Shown here in pieces: positions 8,349 to 16,354 of a stretch of 64,000 nt of DNA. The position numbers were made by a program, and so were the translations under genes. The DNA is from Fodinibius salsisoli (GTDB taxonomy: Bacteria; Bacteroidota; Rhodothermia; Balneolales; Balneolaceae), in contig NZ_JAGGJA010000005.1 in NCBI RefSeq assembly GCF_026229185.1, positions 124,001-188,000 on the forward strand, given 5' to 3'. Under the pieces are notes generated by a model. It was not told where the DNA came from. It ran no database searches and saw nothing but the letters and a program-made list of their open reading frames with translations. How positions within the stretch are numbered: position 1 is the first letter of the stretch; every line of letters starts with the position of its first letter.

Positions 8349-9347
8349 TTAGTTTTCAAGACTGACAATAACGCGCCCCACCTGCTTACCTTCTAATATT
8401 GTATCGATTTCTTTATTCAGCTCATCCAGGGAGCATATTCGGCTTATTTTTTCCAGTGATTTCGGTTTCCAGGAGGAAGCAAGCTTATTCCAGAGTTTTT
8501 TTCTCAGGCTCATGGCACAATTTCCGCTATCAATGCCAGACAAGGTAACGCCTCTGAGGATAAACGGATATACGTTGGTATGTAGCTCATGACCGGCAAT
8601 ATTGCCACAGCAGCTGACCACACCATGCGGCTGCGTTTGCCGTATTATGGTGTCGAGCATTACCCCGCCAACGGTATCAATGGCCCCTGACCACCGGGCA
8701 CTGAGCAATGGTTTTGAACTTTGGTCCTGAACTTCCTCCCGGGGAATGATGGCACGGGCACCAATATCTTGCAAAAACGTTTTTTGGTCCTTTTTTCCGG
8801 TAACAGCTACCACTTCATAACCCAATGTTGTTAAAATGCTTACTGCCATAGTGCCTACGCCACCGGTTGCTCCGCTTACCACTATAGGGCCATCCTCGGG
8901 TTCTATATTATGATACTGAAGCTGATATATGCCAATGGCTGCTGTTAGCCCGGCAGTGCCAAAAAGCATGCTTTCCTGAAGATTTATTTTGTTGGGCAGT
9001 GGGACAATCCAGTCGCTGGGAACCCGAATAAATTGACCAAATCCGCCGGGGGTATTTTGTCCAAGGTCATAACTGGTTACAATCACTTCATCCCCTTCCT
9101 GGAAACGCTCATCCCGGCTTTCTGTAACTACACCAGCAGCATCAATACCGGGAATATGTGGATACTGTTTGGTGACACCTTTGTTACCTGAGGCCGAAAG
9201 GGCATCTTTATAATTAAGCGAGGAATATTTAACGTTTATTAACACCTCATGGTCCGGCAACTTTTTGATTGGCCACTGACGGACCGATCGCTGGAATGTG
9301 CCATCAGATGTTTCTTCTACGACGAGCGCTTTAAAGTTGGTATTCAT
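8349..9347 (-). CDS. YhdH/YhfP-family quinone oxidoreductase (acrylyl-CoA reductase-like)
   Basis: Zinc-free medium-chain dehydrogenase/reductase of 332 residues. The N-terminal GroES-like part shows YSSLNYKDALSASGNKG and HIPGIDAAGVV. The NADPH-binding motif is VSGATGGVGTMAVSIL around residue 155. FGTAGLTAAIGIYQLQ and the C-terminal GRVIVSL are also typical. Relatives reduce acrylyl-CoA to propionyl-CoA using NADPH; the physiological substrate here is not shown by context. Confidence 0.88.
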   Translation of the reverse strand: MNTNFKALVVEETSDGTFQRSVRQWPIKKLPDHEVLINVKYSSLNYKDALSASGNKGVTKQYPHIPGIDAAGVVTESRDERFQEGDEVIVTSYDLGQNTPGGFGQFIRVPSDWIVPLPNKINLQESMLFGTAGLTAAIGIYQLQYHNIEPEDGPIVVSGATGGVGTMAVSILTTLGYEVVAVTGKKDQKTFLQDIGARAIIPREEVQDQSSKPLLSARWSGAIDTVGGVMLDTIIRQTQPHGVVSCCGNIAGHELHTNVYPFILRGVTLSGIDSGNCAMSLRKKLWNKLASSWKPKSLEKISRICSLDELNKEIDTILEGKQVGRVIVSLEN

Positions 9348-9374
9348 ATCCAGAATAAATTTTGAGTTAACGAT

Positions 9375-9440
9375 ATAGCCCTTATAGCTGCGATATATTC
9401 TATTGTTATTCTGCTATAAGTATCATAACTATAAGGCTAT
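9375..9440. repeat. Imperfect inverted repeat between the reductase and DUF2339 genes
   Basis: ATAGCCCTTATAG at 9375-9387 is mirrored by CTATAAGGCTAT at 9429-9440 (one base shorter), with a further CTATAAG at 9414-9420. It lies in the divergent intergenic region and could be an operator or simply a palindrome; no regulator is evident nearby. Confidence 0.4.
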
Positions 9441-9506
9441 TTAGATATCAAATAACGGATGCGGTCAGGGACGACTTGCTTCAGCAATCATAATAGCTAT
9501 TAAGAT

Positions 9507-11177
9507 ATGCCGGATCAAAATAATGAGGAACTCCATAAACGCATCAGCCGCCTTGAGCAGAGGGTGCAGGAGCTCGAACAAAAGGTGGGTGAAGCATCGG
9601 GGAAAGCAGAGTCGTCGGTTTCTGAGGTACCTCCAACAGATGAAAGAGCAAAAAGTAACCGTGTTCAAGATCGGCTTGGAGAAGCACAGTTTGGGGAGCA
9701 ATGGCTAAACCGTCTTGGCATTGGGTTGTTACTCATCGGTGTGGTATTCCTGTTTAAATATACCATCGACCAGGGGTGGCTTGTTCCACCCGTCCGCAGT
9801 GCTATCGGCTTGGGCATTGGCGGCTTACTTTTTGGAGCGGGACTCCGAATGGATGAGCAGATGAATCCATTTCGGCAATTACTATTGGGAGGAGGCATTG
9901 CCGTTTTTTATATCACCGGCTTTGCTACCTTTCAGCTTTATTCCTTTTTGCCGGACGTTTTGATATGGGCTTTCATGATTGTGGTTACGCTCTTGGCCCT
10001 TTCGCTATCCTTACAGCAAGATGAAGCGGTGTTATCCGTTACCGGAATAGTAGGTGCCCTGGGAACTCCTTTTATGCTGTATACCGGTTCGGGAGGCATA
10101 GGGATACTGGTGGTTTATACGACGCTCGTATTGTCGGCTGCTGCCGTTATTTACTACCAAAAAGGATGGAATTCCCTTCTCTGGAGTATGCTGGTTGGCG
10201 GCTTTTGTGTAATGGTTGTGGGCGTTTTGGCCTCAATGTTTGATGGACAATCCCTTTCTGTGGCAGAGCACTGGTATTTACAGGTTGGAATAATTGTATG
10301 GGCATTGTCAACTTGGGGAGGCGGATTCTATTATGCCATTTCAAATCCGGAAAAGGAGTATGGTAGTACGGTCCATCTATCCACTTTTTGGGTTTCGTTC
10401 TGGATGTTACCGTTGATGACTATGCACTGGGATTTTTCCAGTGAAGGAGCTTCGCTGCTTGCATTCGGGCTGGCGGTGCTTGGCATTGCAGGATACGCTT
10501 TCTTACAACATCGCAATATGGCTGCACTGGCATTTTCGCACGGTTTTATGGCGCTCATTATGAGTACCGTCGGCATTGTGCTGTTCTTTGAAGGGACCCT
10601 GCTTTTTATTTTGTTAGCCGCAGAGACCGTTGTTTTGAGATATGTTGTGACCCAAACAGGAGATTGGAAACTCAATTTCAGTGCCCACCTTCTTTTTTTA
10701 CTGGTTGCTCTTTGGGTTGCCCGCGATTTATTCATGCATACGGTGCTTTATGATACAGCCTTTACCCTAAAGTCTTTTACGCAACTTTTGTTCATTGCTG
10801 CTGGGGGTACGCTTATCCCTTCATGGCTGGACCGAGCTGATTTTAAACAGTTTTACCGTATCTTAAGCCACCTGTTGCTTCTGTATTGGATTTACCAAAT
10901 GTTTGGCCACTTTTCTGATGGACAGGCATGGATAACCGTTTTTTGGGGGCTATATGCTATTGGATTGCTTGTAGTAGGCTTTACTATTTATGGCAAAAGG
11001 GTGCGCCTGGTCGGTATGGGAACCTTATTTTTAGTGGTTGCTAAATTATTCCTTGTAGATCTCGCGCAGCTACAGGCACTTTGGCGGATCCTGTTATTTA
11101 TTGGCTTTGGGGGAGCACTCATCCTGCTTGGTTATTATCTTCAATCCAAGTGGAACCACAGGGAGTCGGAAGTATAG
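9507..11177 (+). CDS. DUF2339 multi-pass membrane protein
   Basis: Inner-membrane protein of 556 residues and unknown function. The N-terminus is a short coiled coil (LHKRISRLEQRVQELEQKV). Then comes GEAQFGEQWLNRLGIGLLLI, the usual entry into the transmembrane region of this family. The remainder (about residues 70-550) is a series of about 15 hydrophobic helices. The last of these is preceded by VDLAQLQALWRILLF, a conserved feature of DUF2339 proteins. It stands alone between a divergent reductase gene and a peptidase gene 170 bases downstream. Confidence 0.85.
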   Translation: MPDQNNEELHKRISRLEQRVQELEQKVGEASGKAESSVSEVPPTDERAKSNRVQDRLGEAQFGEQWLNRLGIGLLLIGVVFLFKYTIDQGWLVPPVRSAIGLGIGGLLFGAGLRMDEQMNPFRQLLLGGGIAVFYITGFATFQLYSFLPDVLIWAFMIVVTLLALSLSLQQDEAVLSVTGIVGALGTPFMLYTGSGGIGILVVYTTLVLSAAAVIYYQKGWNSLLWSMLVGGFCVMVVGVLASMFDGQSLSVAEHWYLQVGIIVWALSTWGGGFYYAISNPEKEYGSTVHLSTFWVSFWMLPLMTMHWDFSSEGASLLAFGLAVLGIAGYAFLQHRNMAALAFSHGFMALIMSTVGIVLFFEGTLLFILLAAETVVLRYVVTQTGDWKLNFSAHLLFLLVALWVARDLFMHTVLYDTAFTLKSFTQLLFIAAGGTLIPSWLDRADFKQFYRILSHLLLLYWIYQMFGHFSDGQAWITVFWGLYAIGLLVVGFTIYGKRVRLVGMGTLFLVVAKLFLVDLAQLQALWRILLFIGFGGALILLGYYLQSKWNHRESEV

Positions 11178-11347
11178 CGTGGCAACCCATTCAAAATCTT
11201 TTATTTTAATCTGCGTTAAAGATGGGTGAGTACGATCACCAGCCGAGTGATTCGGCTCAGTTGTTCACTGAATCCCAATACTCATACCGTGATGTGAGCA
11301 GCTTATCCATAACACAATAACAACCTTCGCTATAAAACAGGAATAAT

Positions 11348-13006
11348 ATGATGAAAAGATTTTTACTTTTTTTGTTGGGGGCCACTCTGGCCGGATGTAT
11401 GCAATCGCCTATCGAAGAAGTATCCGAGGGTATCACTGAGGAACAGCTTTTAGAACCCATTGAGAAGCTATCATCCGATGAATTTCAGGGGAGAAGTACC
11501 GGGACGGTAGGCGAAGAAAAAACGGTGACTTACTTGGTGAACCAACTTAAGGAGTATGGTATAAAAGGAGGAATGCCGGATGGCAGCTACATTCAGGATG
11601 TCCCATTGATAGGACAAACAACCTTGGAGGAAGCCACAATCACCATCCAAAAGGATGGAGAGGAGATTCATGCCTTTGATTATTATACTGATTTTATGGC
11701 CTGGCCGAGTAACTTGGAGGAAGAAGTCTCCATTGATGAGGCCGAGCTGGTTTACGTAGGTTATGGTATTCAGGCTCCGGAAGAAAACTGGGATGACTTT
11801 AAAGACACTGATGTTGAAGGGAAAATACTGGTTGTGAAAAATAATGACCCCAGTAGTGACCCAGACTTATTCAAAGGAGATACCCGCCTGTATTATGGAC
11901 GCTATGGTTATAAATTTGAAAAGGCACGTGAGATGGGGGCAGCCGGTGTGCTCATTATCCATACGAGCCCTTCGGCGGGCTATGGCTGGAACGTGGTTGC
12001 CAATGGCTGGAATCGGGAACAGTTTTATCTCCGGGATAGTGAAGCCGTGGAGAGTTCGCCAACCAAGTTCAACGGTTGGTTGACGAAAGAAGTAAGTACG
12101 GCGCTTTTTGAAAGTGCAGGTCTCGATCTGGAAGAACAACTTACGGCAGCAGAATCGCGTTCATTTGAACCGGTTCTTCTGGATGGGCTATCGCTCAGCT
12201 TGGATTTAAGAGCTACATATCGACAAAAAGATGCTCAAAACGTACTGGGGGTTATAGAAGGTTCGGACAGCAAGTTGAAAGATGAATATGCGGTATTTAC
12301 CGCTCATCACGATCACCTGGGCATTACCAAGCCCATACAGCAAGATTCCATTAACAATGGGGCGCTGGATAACGCCGCCGGGGTAAGTGCGGTGCTCAAC
12401 TTAGCCCGTGGATATGAAAAGTTACAGCCTCAGCTAAAGCGGAGTGTGTTATTCCTGTTTGTGGGAGCCGAAGAAGTGGGTTTGCTGGGCTCTACCTACT
12501 GGGCAACACACCCCACGGTGCATCCGGGGAAGGTAAGCGGAAATATTAACCTGGATGGAATGAACGTTTATGGCGAAACCAAAGATATTGTACTGGTGGG
12601 CTATGGACGTAACAGCGTGAGTGATGTCATTGAGGAGGTGGCTGCTGAACAGGGTGTGGAGGTAAAACCTGACCCGCATCCCGATCGCGGATACTTTTAT
12701 CGATCCGATCACTTTGCCCTTGCCAAGCAGGGCATACCGGCTGTTTTTCCAAATTCAGGAACCGAATTTATCAATAGGTCGGAAGAGTATTCAGCCACTG
12801 TTGATAGCTTGCAGAACGCCAACTACCATACCGTTAATGATGAAATTAACGACTACTGGGACCTAAGGGGGATGGTTCAGGATGTGCGGTTATTTTTTGA
12901 GGCAGGATATCGCATCCTTAACGCTGAAAGCATGCAGACCTGGCGACAAGGCGATGAGTTTAAACAAAAGAGACTCGAAATGCTTGAAGAAGTTGGCGGT
13001 CAGTAA
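11348..13006 (+). CDS. M28 family zinc peptidase with PA domain, lipoprotein
   Basis: Exported zinc aminopeptidase/carboxypeptidase-type enzyme, 552 residues. Residues 1-20 form a lipoprotein signal with lipobox LAGC. A protease-associated (PA) insert lies around residues 110-250. The M28 catalytic domain shows the metal and catalytic motifs AHHDHLG, GALDNAAGVSAVL, GAEEVGLLGS and FYRSDHFALAKQGIP. It is probably anchored in the cell envelope and degrades peptides outside the cytoplasm. A hairpin (AGCCGA/TCGGCT, 11241-11257) lies in the gap before it. Confidence 0.92.
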   Translation: MMKRFLLFLLGATLAGCMQSPIEEVSEGITEEQLLEPIEKLSSDEFQGRSTGTVGEEKTVTYLVNQLKEYGIKGGMPDGSYIQDVPLIGQTTLEEATITIQKDGEEIHAFDYYTDFMAWPSNLEEEVSIDEAELVYVGYGIQAPEENWDDFKDTDVEGKILVVKNNDPSSDPDLFKGDTRLYYGRYGYKFEKAREMGAAGVLIIHTSPSAGYGWNVVANGWNREQFYLRDSEAVESSPTKFNGWLTKEVSTALFESAGLDLEEQLTAAESRSFEPVLLDGLSLSLDLRATYRQKDAQNVLGVIEGSDSKLKDEYAVFTAHHDHLGITKPIQQDSINNGALDNAAGVSAVLNLARGYEKLQPQLKRSVLFLFVGAEEVGLLGSTYWATHPTVHPGKVSGNINLDGMNVYGETKDIVLVGYGRNSVSDVIEEVAAEQGVEVKPDPHPDRGYFYRSDHFALAKQGIPAVFPNSGTEFINRSEEYSATVDSLQNANYHTVNDEINDYWDLRGMVQDVRLFFEAGYRILNAESMQTWRQGDEFKQKRLEMLEEVGGQ

Positions 13007-13102
13007 GAAATAAAATGAACAACCGTTTACTCTTTGAACAATAAAAAGCTATATTAACCCGACCTTGGGATAAGGGCTGAAATTTGGTATTCATTAGTTA
13101 AT

Positions 13103-13221
13103 CCCTCCTTGAGGAGGGTGCCCAAATTCTGAGAACCACAGAATTTGGGCGGGAGGTGTTTCCCTCATTTTTATTCGTTGAACACCCCTCCCGCCTAAAG
13201 GCGGACTCCCCTCAAGGGGAG
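13103..13221. repeat. REP-like palindromic element, two copies in inverted orientation
   Basis: Left half: hairpin CCCTCC-TTGA-GGAGGG (13103-13118), then a 12-bp stem GCCCAAATTCTG/CAGAATTTGGGC (13120-13150), then GGGAGGTGTT. Right half, read on the minus strand: hairpin CTCCCC-TTGA-GGGGAG (13206-13221), then CCGCC-TTTA-GGCGG (13191-13204), then GGGAGGGGTGTT. Both halves thus follow the same order: small hairpin, second hairpin, GGGAGG-GTGTT. A further copy is at 21801-21847. Confidence 0.8.
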
Positions 13222-13291
13222 ACTATTTCCATATTTTGTTTTATCCAAGGTTGATCGATATTTAGCATTTAATCCAAACAAGTTGTAGAGT

Positions 13292-13906
13292 ATGATGTTT
13301 TTTAGAAAGAACAATTTATTCGTTGCATTATTAGCAACTCTTTTTATGGTGGGCTGTCAAAGCTCCGATACCGACGCCCAGTCTGCCGATGCTGCAGCCG
13401 ATGATCCCAATAAGGTGGTTCTGACCGAGTATAGCGATTACCAATGTCCGGCCTGTGCTTATTATCATCCCATCGTTGAAAAGATCAAGAACGAGATGGG
13501 TGATAAGGTCGAGGTACAACTTCGTTTCTTCCCGTTAAATGGTCACCGTTATTCTGCTCTGGCCGCACGAGCTGCACAGGCGGCAAAGAATCAGGATAAG
13601 TTTTATGAAATGCATGCTCTTTTATTTGAAAACCAGCAACAATGGTCGCAGGCTTCTAACCCTGTAACGGCGATCGTCAACTTTGCACGTGAGTTAGAGC
13701 TGGACTTAAACCAGTTTACCGAAGACTTGAATGCCGGAGAAACCCAGAAAATCGTGATGGAGCAAAAACAAGAGGGCGCCGACATGGGGGTAAATTCAAC
13801 GCCTACTTTTTACCTGGATGGCGAGGAAGTGGAGCCACTCCCCAAAACCTATGAAGAATTTAAAGCACAGATAGAAGAACGACTGGCAAACAAACAGGGA
13901 TCGTAA
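13292..13906 (+). CDS. DsbA-family thiol-disulfide oxidoreductase, lipoprotein
   Basis: Thioredoxin-fold protein of 204 residues predicted to act in the periplasm on disulfides of exported proteins. The signal ends in a lipobox (MVGC). The redox site is YSDYQCPACAYYHP (CxxC = CPAC), and the cis-proline loop is VNSTPTFYLDGEEV near the C-terminus. The helical insert between them (about residues 90-150) is usual for the DSBA domain. No DsbB or VKOR partner is adjacent. Confidence 0.9.
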   Translation: MMFFRKNNLFVALLATLFMVGCQSSDTDAQSADAAADDPNKVVLTEYSDYQCPACAYYHPIVEKIKNEMGDKVEVQLRFFPLNGHRYSALAARAAQAAKNQDKFYEMHALLFENQQQWSQASNPVTAIVNFARELELDLNQFTEDLNAGETQKIVMEQKQEGADMGVNSTPTFYLDGEEVEPLPKTYEEFKAQIEERLANKQGS

Positions 13907-13908
13907 CG

Positions 13909-14027
13909 ATGGAAGCCCGGGAGTTAGGTTTTTTGGTATTTTTCTAATTATCCTGGGGCTATTTGCATACGGAGTAAAAAAAGAATATCATCAAAGCAGT
14001 GTTAAACTACTTGTTGCTTGTCGTTAG
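13909..14027 (+). pseudogene. Small single-TM protein frame interrupted at a T6 run
   Basis: ATG at 13909 directly after the dsbA-like stop starts MEARELGF, but the zero frame ends at 13945-13947. The -1 frame continues from the T6 run (13929-13934) as GIFLIILGLFAYGVKKEY and on to a stop at 14025-14027. Joining the frames gives a 38-residue protein with one membrane helix and a basic end. The junction T-TTT-TTG has the form of a -1 slippery heptamer. It may be a broken gene, a sequence error or a true frameshift. Confidence 0.4.
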
Positions 14028-14101
14028 GAGTGCTGCAGGAATGCGGCTGAGATGAAATCCTGACAACCTGATCTGGGTAAAACCAGCGTAGGGAAACGAC
14101 A
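14019..14101 (+). promoter_or_regulatory. TPP (thiamine pyrophosphate) riboswitch
   Basis: Classical THI element: CTGAGA (P2-P3 junction, 14047-14052) and ACCTGATCTGGGTAA with CCAGCGTAGGGAA (P4-P5 region, 14066-14095). P1 is closed by TGTCGTT (14019-14025) and AACGACA (14095-14101). It lies about 130 bases upstream of thiD and is expected to shut the thiamine operon down when thiamine pyrophosphate is plentiful. Confidence 0.97.
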
Positions 14102-14194
14102 CACATTATCGATTGTAATCCATTTCTGCCTCTCTGGCGGTAAGCAGCACAAATTAAAGCCACTCTATGGCTGCTTAACCTCAATTAATGTAGA

Positions 14195-14215
14195 ATCGCA
14201 TACATTTTATGCGAT
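14195..14215 (+). promoter_or_regulatory. Stem-loop between TPP riboswitch and thiD
   Basis: ATCGCATA (14195-14202) pairs perfectly with TATGCGAT (14208-14215), loop of five bases, ending 18 bases before the thiD ATG. There is no T-run behind it, so it is not a plain terminator. It may belong to the expression platform acting on translation start. Confidence 0.4.
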
Positions 14216-14233
14216 CAATGAAGCCAGAGCAAT

Positions 14234-15070
14234 ATGACACGTAAACCTAAGAGCTATCATCGGGTATTAACGGTTGCCGGATCAGACAGTGGCGGTGGGG
14301 CCGGTGTACAGGCCGATCTTAAAACCATGTCTGCCCTTGGATGTTATGGGATGAGTGCCTTTGCAGCCCTCACTGCCCAAAATACGAAGGAAGTCCGGGC
14401 CATCCACGAAGTGCCCCCAACCTTTTTGGCTGCCCAAATTGATGCCGTCGTTGAAGACATTGGTGTGGATGCGGTCAAGATCGGCATGCTGTTTAACGCC
14501 GAACTTATCCAGGCCGTGGCCGACCGTATCGAAGAGTATCAGTTGGAAAAGGTAGTACTCGATCCGGTGATGGTTTCTCAAAGTGGTCATCAGCTGATTG
14601 AGGACGAAGCCATCGAAGTTTTGCAAACAACGCTTTTCCCCTTATGCGAAGTGATCACACCGAACCTTCCTGAAGCTGAGAAGTTGCTTGATACTGATAT
14701 CAAAACAGAGGACGATATTGAGACAGCTGCCCGCGATCTGCTGCAGATGGGGCCACGTGCGGTTCTATTGAAAGGGGGGCACCTGCTGGAAGAATCCGAA
14801 AGCGCAGACTGCCTGGTAATGGCCCTTCCCGGGGATAAAGGCATTGACATCCACTGGTATCGCTCCAGGCGTATTGATACCTCAAATACACACGGAACTG
14901 GATGCACGTTATCGTCTGCCATAGCTTCTGCGAGAGCCAAGGGAAAGTCGCTACCAGAGGCCGTGCAGACAGCTAAAAATTATATCACCGAAGCCATTCG
15001 GGCCGGTAGCGAGTATCAGCTTGGGGAAGGAAGTGGACCGCTACATCATTTTTATCAAACCTGGACTTAA
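14234..15070 (+). CDS. thiD: Hydroxymethylpyrimidine/phosphomethylpyrimidine kinase
   Basis: Phosphorylates 4-amino-5-hydroxymethyl-2-methylpyrimidine (HMP) and HMP-P to HMP-PP, the pyrimidine half of thiamine. Ribokinase-fold motifs are present: GSDSGGGAGVQADLKTMSAL near the N-terminus, VKIGML, VLDPVMVSQSG and the C-terminal THGTGCTLSSAIAS with the catalytic Asp/anion-hole region. Length of 278 residues is typical of the single-domain enzyme. It is the first gene behind the TPP riboswitch, so it should be repressed by thiamine pyrophosphate. Confidence 0.96.
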   Translation: MTRKPKSYHRVLTVAGSDSGGGAGVQADLKTMSALGCYGMSAFAALTAQNTKEVRAIHEVPPTFLAAQIDAVVEDIGVDAVKIGMLFNAELIQAVADRIEEYQLEKVVLDPVMVSQSGHQLIEDEAIEVLQTTLFPLCEVITPNLPEAEKLLDTDIKTEDDIETAARDLLQMGPRAVLLKGGHLLEESESADCLVMALPGDKGIDIHWYRSRRIDTSNTHGTGCTLSSAIASARAKGKSLPEAVQTAKNYITEAIRAGSEYQLGEGSGPLHHFYQTWT

Positions 15071-15090
15071 TTTTAACTATTCAACCGATC

Positions 15091-15765
15091 ATGAAATTTA
15101 GCGAACAACTCTGGAATCGAATTACGCCAATCTACGATGCAGTCTTGGAACTGCCCTTCATCAAGGAGCTTACCGACGGTTCTTTGCCCGAAGAAAAGTT
15201 TTTATTCTATATGAAGCAGGATACCCTTTACCTGGCCGACTATTCAAAAGCGCTGTCGCTGGCCGGTATTCGTGCAGATAGCAATGACCATACGCGGGCG
15301 TTTCTCAACTTTGCCACAAACGCCATCAGCGTAGAACGGAAGCTTCACGGACAGTTTTATGAGCAGTTCGATTCGGGGGTTGATATCCAAAAATCTCCGA
15401 CCTGTTTTTCGTATACCAACTTTTTGCTGTCTACGGCCAACATGAGCGATAATGCGGTATCCATTGCGGCACTGCTGCCTTGCTTCTGGATCTATCGCGA
15501 AGCCGGCCTGCATATTTATGAAAATGCTGTTCCTGATAATCCCTATCAAGAATGGATTGATACCTATGCGGGTGAGGACTTCAATGAAAGCGTAGAAAAG
15601 GCGATTGCCATAACTGATGAAATAGCGGGAGAAGAACCGGAAAGTCGTCGCCGGGAGATGATGCATGCTTTTGTTCGTTCCTCGCAGCTGGAGTGGATGT
15701 TCTGGGACAGTGCCTACCAAATGGAAGAGTGGGCAAAACAACCAAAAGAAGCCATTCCCGCATAA
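15091..15765 (+). CDS. tenA: Aminopyrimidine aminohydrolase / thiaminase II TenA
   Basis: Hydrolyses degraded thiamine pyrimidines (formylaminopyrimidine-derived aminopyrimidine) to HMP for reuse. All-helical TenA fold of 224 residues. The catalytic cysteine is in ALLPCFWIYREAG, and the conserved glutamate/aromatic face is in SSQLEWMFWDSAY at the C-terminus. FLFYMKQDTLYLADYSKAL is the N-terminal signature. It lies 20 bases behind thiD and just before a ykoE-type transporter, which together form a pyrimidine salvage module. Confidence 0.95.
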   Translation: MKFSEQLWNRITPIYDAVLELPFIKELTDGSLPEEKFLFYMKQDTLYLADYSKALSLAGIRADSNDHTRAFLNFATNAISVERKLHGQFYEQFDSGVDIQKSPTCFSYTNFLLSTANMSDNAVSIAALLPCFWIYREAGLHIYENAVPDNPYQEWIDTYAGEDFNESVEKAIAITDEIAGEEPESRRREMMHAFVRSSQLEWMFWDSAYQMEEWAKQPKEAIPA

Positions 15766-15778
15766 AAGAACAGAAACT

Positions 15779-16354
15779 ATGAGCTATCGGCTAACATTAA
15801 CTGATATTTTGGTAACGACGGTCATTGCCCTGGTCTTTGGGGTTATCTACAAACTATGGGGGCCGCTCTACTATGCTATCAAGCCACTGGGGTTGCATCT
15901 GGAGCAACTGATCTACGGCATGTGGTTTATAGCCGCTACGGTGGCGTACCTGTTAATTCGAAAACCGGGCGTGGGATTGTTAGCCGAAGTTGCGGCTGCT
16001 TCCGGCGAATTTATCATCGGTTCGGAATGGGGCCTGGCCGTTTTGTTATCCGGGCTGGTGCAGGGGCTGGCCGCAGAAATGGTATTTGCAGCGGTGGGCT
16101 ATCGAAAATATTCAATGACTATTGCCATGCTGGCTGCTATGGCTGCTACGATCGGATCCCTCTTATTGGATTCTTTACAAGGTTATATCACTGATTTAGC
16201 CATGTGGAACCTATCGCTACTGGTGCTCTTCAGGATGGTAGGAGCCATAACCCTTGCGGGATTCTTAGCCTATCGATTGGTAGCAGCGCTCGAGAAAACA
16301 GGAGTTGCAGAATTGGTGCGCCCCATTGATACCAATCAGTTTGAGTCTCAATAG
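15779..16354 (+). CDS. ykoE: ECF transporter substrate-binding (S) component, YkoE family
   Basis: Inner-membrane S subunit of the energy-coupling-factor transporter for thiamine or its pyrimidine precursor. About 191 residues with five to six membrane helices. YkoE-type stretches are WGPLYYAIKPLGLHLEQLIY, LIRKPGVGLLAEVAAASGEF and GLVQGLAAEMVFA. The ATG at 15779 gives the natural N-terminus (MSYRLTLTDILV); longer in-frame extensions run into tenA. The stop at 16352-16354 abuts the ykoD start. Confidence 0.9.
   Translation: MSYRLTLTDILVTTVIALVFGVIYKLWGPLYYAIKPLGLHLEQLIYGMWFIAATVAYLLIRKPGVGLLAEVAAASGEFIIGSEWGLAVLLSGLVQGLAAEMVFAAVGYRKYSMTIAMLAAMAATIGSLLLDSLQGYITDLAMWNLSLLVLFRMVGAITLAGFLAYRLVAALEKTGVAELVRPIDTNQFESQ

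Noticed and set aside
9465-9701. Minus-strand open frame facing the DUF2339 gene
   Set aside because: Shadow of the coiled-coil coding start of the DUF2339 protein; Leu/Ser-rich composition only mirrors it.
13007-13291. CRISPR-like repeats
   Set aside because: The palindromes are two inverted units without regular spacers; they fit a REP-like element, and no cas gene is in the window.
15665-15778. Longer YkoE start inside tenA
   Set aside because: ATG 15779 lies at the right distance behind the tenA stop and gives the family N-terminus.
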